A DNA stretch of 64,000 nt from an uncultured Allobaculum sp. (GTDB taxonomy: Bacteria; Bacillota_I; Bacilli_A; Erysipelotrichales; Erysipelotrichaceae): contig CAJTVE010000002.1 of the NCBI GenBank assembly GCA_910579655.1, positions 34,452-98,451 of the forward strand, written 5' to 3'. The notes below the pieces were generated by a model. It was not told where the DNA came from and did not search any database. It saw nothing but the letters and a program-made list of their open reading frames with translations. The position numbers and the translations under genes were made by a program. Numbering within the stretch: position 1 is the first letter of the stretch; each line of letters opens with the position of its first letter. This document shows positions 1 to 9,100 of this stretch, piece after piece.

Positions 1-54
1 TCCAGATGGCTATCTTTCTGATTGTCCATTTCGTTGAACAGACTGCTTTGATTT

Positions 55-87
55 CCCCATTTCTGCCTAAGAAATGGGGCTTTTCTT
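55..87 (+). terminator. Intrinsic terminator of an off-window gene
   Basis: A 10-bp perfect stem (CCCCATTTCT / AGAAATGGGG) with a 5-nt loop is followed by CTTTTCTT on the plus strand. It probably ends a plus-strand gene lying left of the window. Confidence 0.7.
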
Positions 88-528
88 ATTTCTTTTTGAC
101 CGTGATCTGAGTTTCTATATCAAAGGCTGCTTCAAGTTCAGTCCAGTACAAAACATTCAGATAAAATTCGTCGATCTTACTGACAAGAAGAAAAAGCGTA
201 AATCCCTTGTAAGCAAAATAAGTGGCTCTTCACTCAAAGCGCATCGATCTTCATAATCGTCTGAATGCCAGAATGCAAAAGTACCATTTTGATTTTCAAG
301 GCAATGGCAGCCTTTCAAAGAGTATTTACAACCGCTGAATTTGCTCAGGATAAAAATGATTTTGGACAGTTCATTTCAATGAACATGGTGAACTATCGTT
401 CATAATATAAAGAGTAAACCTCAATCAGAAGCGCCCGAACCACGGAGTCCTCTGACAGAGTTGTTTCATAAAGCCTCTTAGAATGAGGAGATTGAATCAG
501 GACATTGAAAATAAAGGAGAAATTGAAC
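88..528. other. Intergenic region, no gene seen
   Basis: AT-rich sequence with short open frames that lack a ribosome binding site and family resemblance. It should hold the promoter of the PPC-domain gene, but no convincing -35/-10 pair was picked out. Confidence 0.5.
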
Positions 529-951
529 TTGGATTACCGCAGATTTAACAACACGATCGTTGCCCGTCTGGACAAGGGCGAAGACATTCTGGAACAGATC
601 AAAATCATTGCCCAAAAAGAAGCCATCAAGCTGGCCAGCGTACAGGCTTTGGGCGCTGTCGATGACTTTACCGTCGGCGTGTTCGACACGAAGACAAAGC
701 AATACCATGCCAACCACTTTGAAGGAGCTTATGAAATTGTTTCGCTGACTGGCACAATCAACACCATGCATGGTGAGTTTTACTCTCATCTGCATATGAG
801 TGCCGGCAATGATCAGGGCCAGGTTTTTGGCGGCCACCTCAACAAAGCCAATATCAGCGCCACTTGCGAGATGATCATTACAATCATCGAAGGCGTTGTC
901 GATCGCGAATTCAGTGAAGAAATCGGACTGAACCTGTTCTGCTTTTCCTAA
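529..951 (+). CDS. PPC/DUF296-domain (PCC superfamily) protein
   Basis: A small protein that is a single PPC (DUF296) domain, the fold found in plant AT-hook proteins and as stand-alone proteins in bacteria. The metal-site signature is clear: HLHMSAGN followed by GQVFGGHL, with the three His expected to bind a metal ion. The in vivo role of bacterial stand-alone PPC proteins is poorly defined, so no reaction is assigned. The start is placed at TTG 529 because AAAGGAG at 513-519 is 9 nt upstream; a TTG at 523 would be only 3 nt away. The gene is monocistronic and ends in a strong hairpin at 1019. Confidence 0.85.
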   Translation: MDYRRFNNTIVARLDKGEDILEQIKIIAQKEAIKLASVQALGAVDDFTVGVFDTKTKQYHANHFEGAYEIVSLTGTINTMHGEFYSHLHMSAGNDQGQVFGGHLNKANISATCEMIITIIEGVVDREFSEEIGLNLFCFS

Positions 952-1018
952 AAGAAAACACACACCCAGAATCAATAAGCCCAAAAGAGATTGTTCAGAC
1001 TAATCGATCCTGTCCCAA

Positions 1019-1060
1019 AAAGGCCGGAATTCTTCAACCCGAAGAATTCCGGCCTTTCTC
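1019..1060. terminator. Bidirectional terminator
   Basis: A 17-bp perfect inverted repeat (1019-1035 and 1041-1057, core GGCCGGAATTCTTC) with a 5-nt loop. CTCTTT follows on plus and TTTTTGGG on minus, so it can end both the PPC gene and minus-strand transcription from tpx. Confidence 0.85.
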
Positions 1061-1321
1061 TTTGCCTTGAGTGGACTGATACTTCTGAACGTCTGAACTT
1101 CGAAACAGATAAGCTGTTTTTCACTACCTTCCAGCCTGTGGATCCAGGAATCGATCTAAGAAACTATGCAGTTTATGAAAATACAATCCAAAATAACATA
1201 CTTTCCAGCTTCAGGCTTACCTGGATGTGGGCTTCTATGTTTCTGTTCTATGTTCCAGCTCTATATTTCAGTTCTATCTTCCAGTCAATCCATGGATTTC
1301 TAAAGAGCTGCTGAATTCGAA
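1061..1321. other. Intergenic region between PPC gene and tpx
   Basis: No gene recognised. The stretch is rich in TTCCAG and TTCTAT words without a regular period. An open frame crossing the 1019 hairpin was judged spurious. Confidence 0.4.
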
Positions 1322-1813
1322 TTACTCTTGAATTCCGGCTGCTGCCAGGGCTTTTTTATAGTCTGGCTCATGGCTGACTTCATCGACATATTCAACATAA
1401 ACGATTTGGCCATCTTCATCTGTGACAAAAACAGATCTTGCCAGCAAGCCGTTTTCTTTCATGTAGGTGCCGGTCTTCTTTGCAAAGTCATGATCTTTGT
1501 AATCAGAATACGTTTTAATTACAGTATTCTGCTCTGCTTTCGACCAGCGGTCCAATGCGAATGGAAGATCTTCGGAGACGGAAAGAACTTCTACATCCTC
1601 ATGGCCTTTCATTTTATTCATAAATTTGGCCAGTTCAAGGGAGCATACGCCAGTATCCGCACTGGGGACAGCCAGGATGATCTTCTTTCCTTTTGTTTCC
1701 ATCGGATGGACAGGATTGAGAGCCACGTCAATGACTTCAAAATCCGGCATCATCATGCCAGCTTCCAATGGTGTTCCTTCCAGAGTAACAGGATTGCCTA
1801 AAAATGTTGTCAT
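1322..1813 (-). CDS. tpx: Thiol peroxidase (Tpx-type peroxiredoxin), single-cysteine
   Basis: An atypical 2-Cys peroxiredoxin family member that reduces H2O2 and organic hydroperoxides in the cytoplasm. The fold is recognisable from GNPVTLEG at the N-terminus, the peroxidatic motif PSADTGVC, SEDLPFALDRW, and the C-terminal VDEVSHEPDY. The protein has only one Cys, in PSADTGVC. The helix that carries the resolving Cys in E. coli Tpx (Cys95, in SRFCGAEG) reads DRWSKAEQ here, so the resolving Cys is missing. Start ATG 1813 (MTTFLGN) is chosen because GAGGAG lies 7 nt upstream; the longer frame from 1828 has no such site. The gene stands alone. About 163 aa, normal length. Confidence 0.93.
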   Translation of the reverse strand: MTTFLGNPVTLEGTPLEAGMMMPDFEVIDVALNPVHPMETKGKKIILAVPSADTGVCSLELAKFMNKMKGHEDVEVLSVSEDLPFALDRWSKAEQNTVIKTYSDYKDHDFAKKTGTYMKENGLLARSVFVTDEDGQIVYVEYVDEVSHEPDYKKALAAAGIQE

Positions 1814-2191
1814 ACTAATTCTCCTCAATTCAGTTCAAGCTGCCGTTTTTACCTGACTGTCCGTCTACCAGGATGGAGCGAGTAAAAATGATGCCAGACG
1901 AACGAAAATCAGGCAGAACAAACGGCACGATCAGCGCACCGGCAGCTTTTCTTCTTGTTTGATTGTAGTGGACTGTTTTCCAGTTCCATATTGAGATGAC
2001 CATATGGATATCGGCCATTTCACCAAAAAATCAGGGATCTGATCGCCCCAGATTCTGTATCACCAGATCCAGGCTGTCATGATCCCTGATGGTTTAATCT
2101 ACTTCAGCACTTCGTTTTTAATTGCTTTGCTGGGCAGGGTCGGCTGTTTCCTGCTTTGCTTCAGGATTGACCTCTTCCTGGATCAGTACCA
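1814..2191. other. Intergenic region between lctD and tpx
   Basis: Holds the lctD terminator (2024-2090) and must include the tpx promoter. No open frame here has a ribosome binding site or recognisable product. Confidence 0.4.
2024..2090 (-). terminator. Terminator of the lctBCD operon
   Basis: Read on minus, ATCAGGGATC (2090-2081) pairs with GATCCCTGAT (2039-2030), with about 40 nt of partly self-complementary sequence between, followed by TTTTTT. The long loop makes it less canonical, but position and T-run fit. Confidence 0.6.
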
Positions 2192-3598
2192 TTAAGGCTG
2201 GGCAACCTTATGCGGGTTCAGGATATTTTTCGGGTCAAAGACTTTCTTGATGCCGACCATCAGTTCCATCGAATCTTCGGGAAGAGATTCATACAGGTAT
2301 GGCTTTTTGGCAAAGCCAATTCCATGTTCACCAGATACCTGTCCGTGAAGATCTCTGGCTTTGGCATACACAGCTTCCATGGCTTCATGCAGACGTTTTT
2401 CCCATTCCTCATCAGACAGATCATCTTTGAGCATATAGGCATGAAGGTTGCCGTCTCCTGCATGGCCAAAGCTCTTGATCCGCAGATCAACAACCTCCTG
2501 CAGACCGTGCAGGTATTCAACCATTTCATTGACCCGGTTTCTTGGAACGACCATGTCGACTTCATCCATGTAAGTTGTCGAGCCTTTGATAGCTTCCAAA
2601 AAGGCGCCTCTGGCTTTCCAGATGGATTCTTCACGCTCTTCAGTATCAGAAATCAGAATATCCACAGCGCCATTGTCCAGGCAGAGTCTGGCAACGGTAT
2701 CGTAAGCCGCTTCAATTTCTTCGGTAGAGTTCCCGTCAAATTTCAGAAGCAGATAGGCATCAGACTGCTTATCCGGGAATGGTTTGCCAAGATATTCTTC
2801 CGCATCTTCGATGACTTCCCGCTGCATGAATTCAATGGCAGTTGGAATCGATTTGGATTTGATAATCAGTGGGACCGTACTGATGGCATCCTTCAGTGTC
2901 GGGAATGGAATCAGCAAGGAGATTGCTTTTTTCGGTTTTGGAAGCAGCTTTAAGGTGGCTTTTGTGATAATCGCCAGTGTTCCTTCCGAACCGATGATCA
3001 GATCTTTCAGGTCATAACCCGAAGAGTTCTTTACGACTTTACCGCCGAAGTTGACGATATCCCCATTGGGCAGACAGACTTCCAGGCCGCGGACAAAATC
3101 ACGGGTAACTCCATATTTTACCGCGCGCATCCCACCGGCATTGGTTGAAATATTGCCGCCGATTGTCGCAGATTTTTCCCCTGGATCAGGAGGATAGAAG
3201 AAATCGTGTTCTTCAACGAAAGCGGCCAGATCCATCAGCAGAACACCAGGCTCTACAGTAATCGTCAGGTTTTCTTCATCCAGCTCGAGGATCTGGTTCA
3301 TCAATGTGGTATCCAGCATGATGCCATGTTCCATCGCAACGGCTGCCCCAACCAGGCCGGTTCCAGCGCCCCGCGGGGTAACGGGAATGCAATTGAAGGA
3401 AGCATATTTCATAATCTTTGAAACTTCTTCGGTTGTTTTCGCACGAACGACGACATCCGGCATGGAGTAAGTTCCGCCAAGTTCATCATGACCATAGTCA
3501 TCAGACAGGTTTTCCGCATACAGAACACGGGTATCGTCACGGATAATATTGCGAATTGCCAGAATATCATTGGCATCGACTCGTTTGTAATCAGACAT
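2192..3598 (-). CDS. lctD: D-lactate dehydrogenase catalytic subunit, FAD-linked (LctD/GlcD family)
   Basis: A flavoprotein of the GlcD/Dld type, 468 aa. The N-terminal FAD-binding PCMH domain shows PRGAGTGLVGAA and PPDPGEKSATIGGNIS; the C-terminal FAD-oxidase domain shows GHAGDGNLHAYM and SGEHGIGFAKK. Family members oxidise D-lactate or glycolate. Here the gene overlaps the 3' end of an EtfA gene by 8 nt and follows EtfB, the arrangement of the Acetobacterium woodii Lct complex, in which LctD oxidises lactate and the Etf subunits bifurcate electrons, driving NAD+ reduction with ferredoxin oxidation. A 2-hydroxyglutarate or glycolate substrate cannot be excluded, but the Etf context strongly favours lactate. 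Probably cytoplasmic; no signal peptide or membrane segment. Confidence 0.9.
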   Translation of the reverse strand: MSDYKRVDANDILAIRNIIRDDTRVLYAENLSDDYGHDELGGTYSMPDVVVRAKTTEEVSKIMKYASFNCIPVTPRGAGTGLVGAAVAMEHGIMLDTTLMNQILELDEENLTITVEPGVLLMDLAAFVEEHDFFYPPDPGEKSATIGGNISTNAGGMRAVKYGVTRDFVRGLEVCLPNGDIVNFGGKVVKNSSGYDLKDLIIGSEGTLAIITKATLKLLPKPKKAISLLIPFPTLKDAISTVPLIIKSKSIPTAIEFMQREVIEDAEEYLGKPFPDKQSDAYLLLKFDGNSTEEIEAAYDTVARLCLDNGAVDILISDTEEREESIWKARGAFLEAIKGSTTYMDEVDMVVPRNRVNEMVEYLHGLQEVVDLRIKSFGHAGDGNLHAYMLKDDLSDEEWEKRLHEAMEAVYAKARDLHGQVSGEHGIGFAKKPYLYESLPEDSMELMVGIKKVFDPKNILNPHKVAQP

Positions 3599-4790
3599 GG
3601 GCTTTCCTCTGTTCTTTCACTTTGGTGATCAATTCAGGAATAACATCATACAGATCACCAACCAGGCCATAATGGGCCACTTTGAAAATCGGGGCTGAGG
3701 CATCGGCATTGATAGCCACAATCGTATCGGCATGATCCATACCGGCTGTAAACTGGACAGCTCCGGAGACACCGCAGGTAATGATCAGTTTTGGACGAAC
3801 AGTTCGTCCTGACAGACCGATCTGGGTGGTTGCAGGCAAAACCCCTGCTTCGACAAGTGGTCTTGTGCAGGCAATCTGTCCACCAAGCAGATCAGCCAGT
3901 TCCTGAAGCATTTCCAAATCTTCTGGTTTTTTCACACCACGTCCTGCTACCACCAGAACGTCGGCGTTTTCAATCATTTTTTCTTTTGGCTTCTTGACAA
4001 TATCCAGAACTTCAACATGAGAAGCAAGTTTTTCCGGATTGATGAGTTCATCAATGATCGTTCCTGTTTCTTCTGGCTGATACTCTGGAGCATTCATAAT
4101 TTTGTAACGAACGGTGGCCATCTGTGGACGGTTATTTGGCGTTTTGATATGGGCCATAATGTTTCCGCCAAAGGCTGGACGGATCTGAGACAGGTCGGTG
4201 TTTTCTTCCATTTCCAGGATTGTGCAGTCAGCGGTCAGGCCGGTTTTCATGCGGGCCGCGACACGCGGTGCAAGCTGTCTGCCAACGGTGGTGGCGCCAG
4301 TCAGAATCGAGGAAGGATGAATCTTTTCAATAAAGTCAGCGAATGCTGCCGTGTATGGCTCAATTTCAAATCGGGCAAGTTCTGGGTAGTCATAGACATG
4401 AACTTCATCTACACCATAGTGGAGCAGTTTATGAGCCTGTTCTTCAATATTGTGACCTAAGAACAGTGCATAGACAGGCTGATGAATGACTTCGGCCATT
4501 TCTTTCGCCTTGCCAATCAGCTCATAAGTAACCGGATGGATATTGCCATCTACATGGTCGACGTAAACCGCAATTCCCTTCCATTTGGATTTATCTACAC
4601 TTGGTTTTGGAGCATCTTCTTCAAATGTGACTGCTCCTTTGGGGCCTTTGCGAACGCACAGTTTGCACATTTTGCAGGCTGCGTTAATCTGCAGGTCTTT
4701 ATCGGTCAACTCCATTGCCCCGAATGGGCAGATATCGACTAAAATCTGGGGATCTTCAATACATTCGGGATGAATTACAAGTTTTGCCAT
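3591..4790 (-). CDS. lctC: Electron transfer flavoprotein alpha subunit with N-terminal ferredoxin domain (LctC-like)
   Basis: 399 aa. Residues 1-60 form a degenerate bacterial ferredoxin domain and the rest is EtfA, ending with the FAD-binding region (LSGRTVRPKL, CGVSGAVQFTAGM, VAINADASAPIF). In the ferredoxin part the first motif keeps only Cys10 and Cys21 (in CPFGA), while the second keeps Cys39, Cys42 and Cys45 (CKMCKLC) but has Gly at its fourth position (KGP). By the usual crossed ligation of 2[4Fe-4S] ferredoxins, Cys39/42/45 plus Cys21 make one complete cluster and the other is lost. An EtfA with such a domain is typical of electron-bifurcating lactate dehydrogenase. It lies 12 nt after lctB and overlaps lctD by 8 nt. 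Confidence 0.93.
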   Translation of the reverse strand: MAKLVIHPECIEDPQILVDICPFGAMELTDKDLQINAACKMCKLCVRKGPKGAVTFEEDAPKPSVDKSKWKGIAVYVDHVDGNIHPVTYELIGKAKEMAEVIHQPVYALFLGHNIEEQAHKLLHYGVDEVHVYDYPELARFEIEPYTAAFADFIEKIHPSSILTGATTVGRQLAPRVAARMKTGLTADCTILEMEENTDLSQIRPAFGGNIMAHIKTPNNRPQMATVRYKIMNAPEYQPEETGTIIDELINPEKLASHVEVLDIVKKPKEKMIENADVLVVAGRGVKKPEDLEMLQELADLLGGQIACTRPLVEAGVLPATTQIGLSGRTVRPKLIITCGVSGAVQFTAGMDHADTIVAINADASAPIFKVAHYGLVGDLYDVIPELITKVKEQRKAHV

Positions 4791-4802
4791 GATCTCTCTC
4801 CT

Positions 4803-5591
4803 CTAGATAAATTTCAGATCTGTCAGCTTGTCACACAGACGGTCGGCAAGGACAGGCCCCGATCCGTTCCAAATTTCCTGGTGAGTGGAAGAATCAGGCG
4901 GGAAAATACGCTGGACCTGGGTTGGGGAACCATTCAGTCCATAATGAGAAGCATCTTTATCATTCATGTCTTTCAGACTGAGAATTGTAATTTCTCTGTC
5001 TTTAGAAGCCATCTTGCGTACGTATGACGGCAGACGCGGCATAAAAATATCTTTATCCACAGCTAAAAGGCAAGGCATCGATACTTTTGCGATTTCAATT
5101 TCGTCTGGAAGATCCATGGCGATCGTAATCGAATCCTCATCGATATCACGGATTTCTCTGACATTGGCAACAGATGGAATCTGCAGCCATTCCGAGATTT
5201 CCGGGCCAACCTGCGCGGTGTCACCGTCGATGGTCTGTTTTCCGCAGAGAATCAGATCATACTCGCCGCTGGCCTGAATGCCCTGGCTGATCGCATAGCT
5301 TGTTGCCAGCACATCCGCTCCACCAAATGCCCGATCCGAAATCAGGGTTCCGTTATCTGCTCCCATCGCAAAGGCTTCCCGGATGACTGCCTGAGCCTGA
5401 GGAGGGCCCATCGAGATGACATCCACGGTTCCACCCATTTTTTCACGGATTCTAAAGGCCGTTTCAAGAGCATACAGATCATAAGGATTCATTTTGCAGG
5501 CAGCCCCATCGCGTTTAATGACGCCAGTTACGGGATCGACTTCAACTTTATTCGATTCTGGCACCTGCTTGATGCAGACTAAAATTTTCAT
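4803..5591 (-). CDS. lctB: Electron transfer flavoprotein beta subunit (LctB-like)
   Basis: 262 aa EtfB: N-terminal MKILVCIKQVPES, nucleotide-site residues around SMGPPQA and CGKQTIDGDTAQVGPEI, and a C-terminal arm reaching EtfA. In bifurcating Etfs the beta subunit carries the FAD where NAD+ is reduced and electrons are split. It is the first gene of a compact operon lctB-lctC-lctD. Start ATG 5591 is chosen because AAGGAG lies 6 nt upstream; the frame is open 36 nt further up without a site. Two perfect TGGTNNNACCA boxes 85-125 nt upstream suggest control by a FadR-subfamily GntR regulator, which is not encoded in this window. Confidence 0.93.
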   Translation of the reverse strand: MKILVCIKQVPESNKVEVDPVTGVIKRDGAACKMNPYDLYALETAFRIREKMGGTVDVISMGPPQAQAVIREAFAMGADNGTLISDRAFGGADVLATSYAISQGIQASGEYDLILCGKQTIDGDTAQVGPEISEWLQIPSVANVREIRDIDEDSITIAMDLPDEIEIAKVSMPCLLAVDKDIFMPRLPSYVRKMASKDREITILSLKDMNDKDASHYGLNGSPTQVQRIFPPDSSTHQEIWNGSGPVLADRLCDKLTDLKFI

Positions 5592-5675
5592 ATGTTCTCC
5601 TTCTTGTCGAGCAGAGCGACTTTTCATAAGGAATCTCTGGAAAGCAGCGGAATACCGCTTCCAGTTTACGGATAA

Positions 5676-5690
5676 ATTGGTACGACCATT
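5676..5690. promoter_or_regulatory. Putative GntR/FadR-type operator, proximal copy
   Basis: The core TGGTACGACCA (5678-5688) fits TGGTNNNACCA, the palindrome bound by FadR-subfamily GntR regulators including LldR-type lactate regulators. It lies about 90 nt upstream of lctB. Confidence 0.6.
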
Positions 5691-5701
5691 TCTTTAATCG
5701 A

Positions 5702-5716
5702 ATTGGTCCCACCAAT
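5702..5716. promoter_or_regulatory. Putative GntR/FadR-type operator, distal copy
   Basis: ATTGGTCCCACCAAT is a perfect 6-3-6 palindrome containing TGGTNNNACCA. It is 26 bp from the proximal box, between two and three helical turns, so the two sites could be bound cooperatively. A weak TTGCAT / TATGGT pair with a 17-nt spacer lies just upstream on the minus strand. Confidence 0.65.
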
Positions 5717-6024
5717 ATGTTTTCTATCCCTACCATAAAACTCCATCATCAAGAATGCAAGTGCGATTCCCCATTTTTTGAAAGCCTATTCAGAAATTTG
5801 AAAACGAATTCACAGTATGCATAAGAGGTACAAAGCCATGCCATACGAACATATAGAGTGGACAAGAGTGTATGAAATGGACAAGACCGGACAAGACCAT
5901 ATGGAGCGAACCGTAAATGCATAAGCCGGAATGCTTTTTCATGGGTACGGCGTGAAACAGACAGTGAAACAGACAGCCACCTGCCACCTGCAGCCGATTG
6001 GCTATTGGCTATTGGCGCATGAAA
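5717..6024. other. Intergenic region with short tandem duplications
   Basis: No gene. It contains repeated words in head-to-tail order: GGACAAGA around 5850-5900, GTGAAACAGACA twice near 5951-5975, CCACCTG twice and CTATTGG twice near 5978-6015. These look like replication-slippage products. Confidence 0.5.
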
Positions 6025-6077
6025 ATCAAAAAAGCCGTTTTCTTCTATCGATGGCTATCGATGAGGAAAACGGCTTT
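6025..6077 (-). terminator. Terminator of rpoBC
   Basis: A 12-bp perfect stem AAAGCCGTTTTC / GAAAACGGCTTT (6031-6042, 6066-6077) is followed on minus by TTTTTTG, about 120 nt after the rpoC stop. Confidence 0.8.
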
Positions 6078-6198
6078 GATGTGAGGAAATGTCTTGAAAG
6101 CAGCAACTCCGGGGTTAGCCAGGATGGCTTCAATCCGGGCAGATCAGGTTTTAAAACGGACAACCTGGTTTTCTGCCTGAATGGGCATAGCTGCTGGC

Positions 6199-9100
6199 TT
6201 ATTTTGCGTCCGCTTTTTCGAGAGCTTCAGCAAAGCTTTCCGGGTCATTGAGGATGGAATCATTTTCCAGTAAGGAATGATCTTCAATCACTTCTGGCAG
6301 CAATGGATCAATCTCTTCTGGTTCCTTCATGGCCTGGCTGGCAAATTTTTCGAAGTTGGTATCGTGGTGAGTTTCCACCTGACGAGCCAGACGGCGGTCA
6401 CGCAGTCTCTTGGCCATCTTACGGACTTCATCATTCTGGGCCCGGTGACCTTTGCATCCGGTACCAGCAGGAATCAGTTTACCGATGATGACGTTTTCTT
6501 TCAGACCAACGAGGTGGTCGACTTTACCCTTGATGGTGGCATCCGTCAGAACCTTTGTGGTTTCCTGGAAGGAGGCAGCCGACAGGAAGGAGTCGGTTTC
6601 CACAGAGGACTTCGAAATACCTAACAGAATTGGCTGGAAGGTCGCTGGAACTTTACCTTGCAGCAGTGCATCACGGTTAATCTGCGTAATGTTATTTAAG
6701 GACAGCTGAACACCAGTATTCAGATCCGTATCGCCTGGATCTGTGACGATGACTTTCTTCATCATCTGACGGATCATGACTTCCAGATGTTTATCAGAAA
6801 TTTCGATACCCTGAGACTGGTAAACTTTCTTAACCTCTTTGAGGATATAGTTCTGTACCTGGTTGACACCGGCAACTGCAAGCAGTTCTTTTGGATCCAG
6901 TGGACCTTCAGTCAGCGGCTGACCCGCTTCAATTTCCTGTCCAACCTGTACCCATGGACGCAGGGTCTGGTTGGCATTGATCTTATGGGAAACAGATTCG
7001 GTTTCGTTTTTGATTTCAACTTCCTGGCGCAGTGTACCATCAATTCGTTTGATGGAGACGATTTCACCAGAAATCTGGGCGATGACGGCAACACCTTTTG
7101 GATGGCGGGCTTCAAACAGCTCTTCTACACGAGGAAGACCCTGGGTGATATCTCCACCATCACCACCGGCTACACCACCGGTATGGAATGTACGCATGGT
7201 CAGCTGAGTACCTGGTTCACCAATAGACTGGGCAGCCATTGTACCAACGGCTTCACCGACTTCAACGACTTTACCGGTTGCCATGTTTTTACCGTAGCAC
7301 TTCACGCAGATACCATTGGTGGATTTGCAGGTGAAAGGCGAACGGATATACATGCCTGTAACGCCGGCATCAACGATCTTTTTGGCGATGTCTTCCGTCA
7401 TGTACGTATCGGATTCGACGATCAGTTCGCCAGTTTCCGGATTGACAACATCCTGTTTGGAGTAACGGCCAACCAGACGATCATACAGAGGTTCAATGAC
7501 CGTGTTTGTCTTACGGTCAACGAGATCCTCTACCCAGAAGCCTCTATCGGTTCCGCAGTCGTCTTCTTTGATGATGACATCCTGCGCAACGTCAACCAGA
7601 CGACGAGTCAGGTAACCAGATTCGGCAGTCTTCAGGGCGGTATCGGTCAGACCTTTACGTACACCATGAGTGGAAATAAAGAACTCAGATACGTTCAGAC
7701 CTTCACGGAAGCAAGAGTAGATTGGTACCTCGATGATGGATGGAACATATTCACCGGCACGGGATTTACCTTTGGCAGGGCGGGCCATCAGACCACGCAT
7801 TCCAGCCAGCTGGGTAAAGTTAGACGTATTACCACGGGCACCGGAGGTCGCCATCATGTTGATTGGGTTTTTACGCGGCAGGTTGCTCATCAGCTCTTCA
7901 ACAATGTCGTCTTTGACATCAGCCCACAGTTTATTGAGGTGACGCTCCCATTCTTCCATGGTGAGCAGACCTTTTTGCTGGAGGTGTTTGAGCTGGTCAG
8001 CTTTTTCACGGCCTTCATCGATATGTTTTTCCTTATTTGGAGCAACTTCGATATCGGACAGGGCAACAGTGATACCGGCCACGGTCGAGTATTTGAATCC
8101 AAGGGATTTAATTTCATCAAGAATTTCGGCAACGTCATCGACTTTGTAGCGTTTGAATACTTCGGCGATAACTTTACCTAAGTCTTTTTTCTTTACAGCT
8201 TCAACCGTTGGCAGGTCCGCGATGAATTTTTTAACATCGGTTCCTGGCTTGATGAAGTATTTTTCTGGCGTCTTTTCAAAGTTTTCTTTGGAAACTTCGT
8301 TCAGATATGGGAAGTCCGATGGGAACATACCGTTGAAGATGATCTTACCGACAGTTGTAGCAAGATAATCATTGGCATGTTCTGGACCAAAGCTTTCTTT
8401 GTTCAGACCGGATACTGGCAAGGCAATCCGGCTGTGCAGGTGAACCTGTCCAGTCTTGTAAGCCAGCATAACTTCATCGATATCGGAGTAAACTGTACCT
8501 TCGGCGTTGGCATAGCGTTCCCAGGCTGCTGCTTCTTTTTCAACACCGGCCTGACGATAGCGTTCCGCTTCATCGAGCAGTTCCTGTTTGGTTTCTTCCA
8601 TTGTCAGATAGAAGTTGCCCATAACCATGTCCTGGCCAGGGGTAACGATAGGTTTACCATCTTTTGGACCCAGGATGTTATGGGAACCAAGCATCATAAC
8701 CAGTGCTTCCGCCCGGGCTTCTTCAGACAGAGGCACGTGAATGGCCATCTGGTCACCATCGAAGTCGGCGTTGAATGCGGTACATACCAGCGGGTGCAGA
8801 CGCATGGCTCTTCCTTCAACCAGTTTTGGCAAGAAGGCCTGAATGCCTAAGCGGTGCAGCGTAGGCGCACGGTTGAGCAGAACTGGATAGCCTTCGATTA
8901 CTTTTTCTACGACTGGCCAGATTCTTTCGTCACGGGCTTCGATCATTTTTTCAGCCTGTTTGGCGTTGCCGACGATTTCAGAGTTCACCATTTCGTTGAT
9001 AACGAATGGCTTGAACAGGTTGATCGCCATTTCACGTGGAATACCGCACTGGTACATCTTCAGATCTGGTCCTACGGCGATAACCGAACGACCGGAGAAG

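Noticed and set aside
991..1314. 107-codon plus-strand open frame
   Set aside because: It runs straight through a strong bidirectional terminator, has no ribosome binding site and resembles no family.
6787..8181. 464-codon plus-strand frame opposite rpoC, and similar long frames opposite rpoB, lctD and the NlpC/P60 gene
   Set aside because: Antisense shadows of highly biased real genes; compositions are typical of reverse-frame translation.
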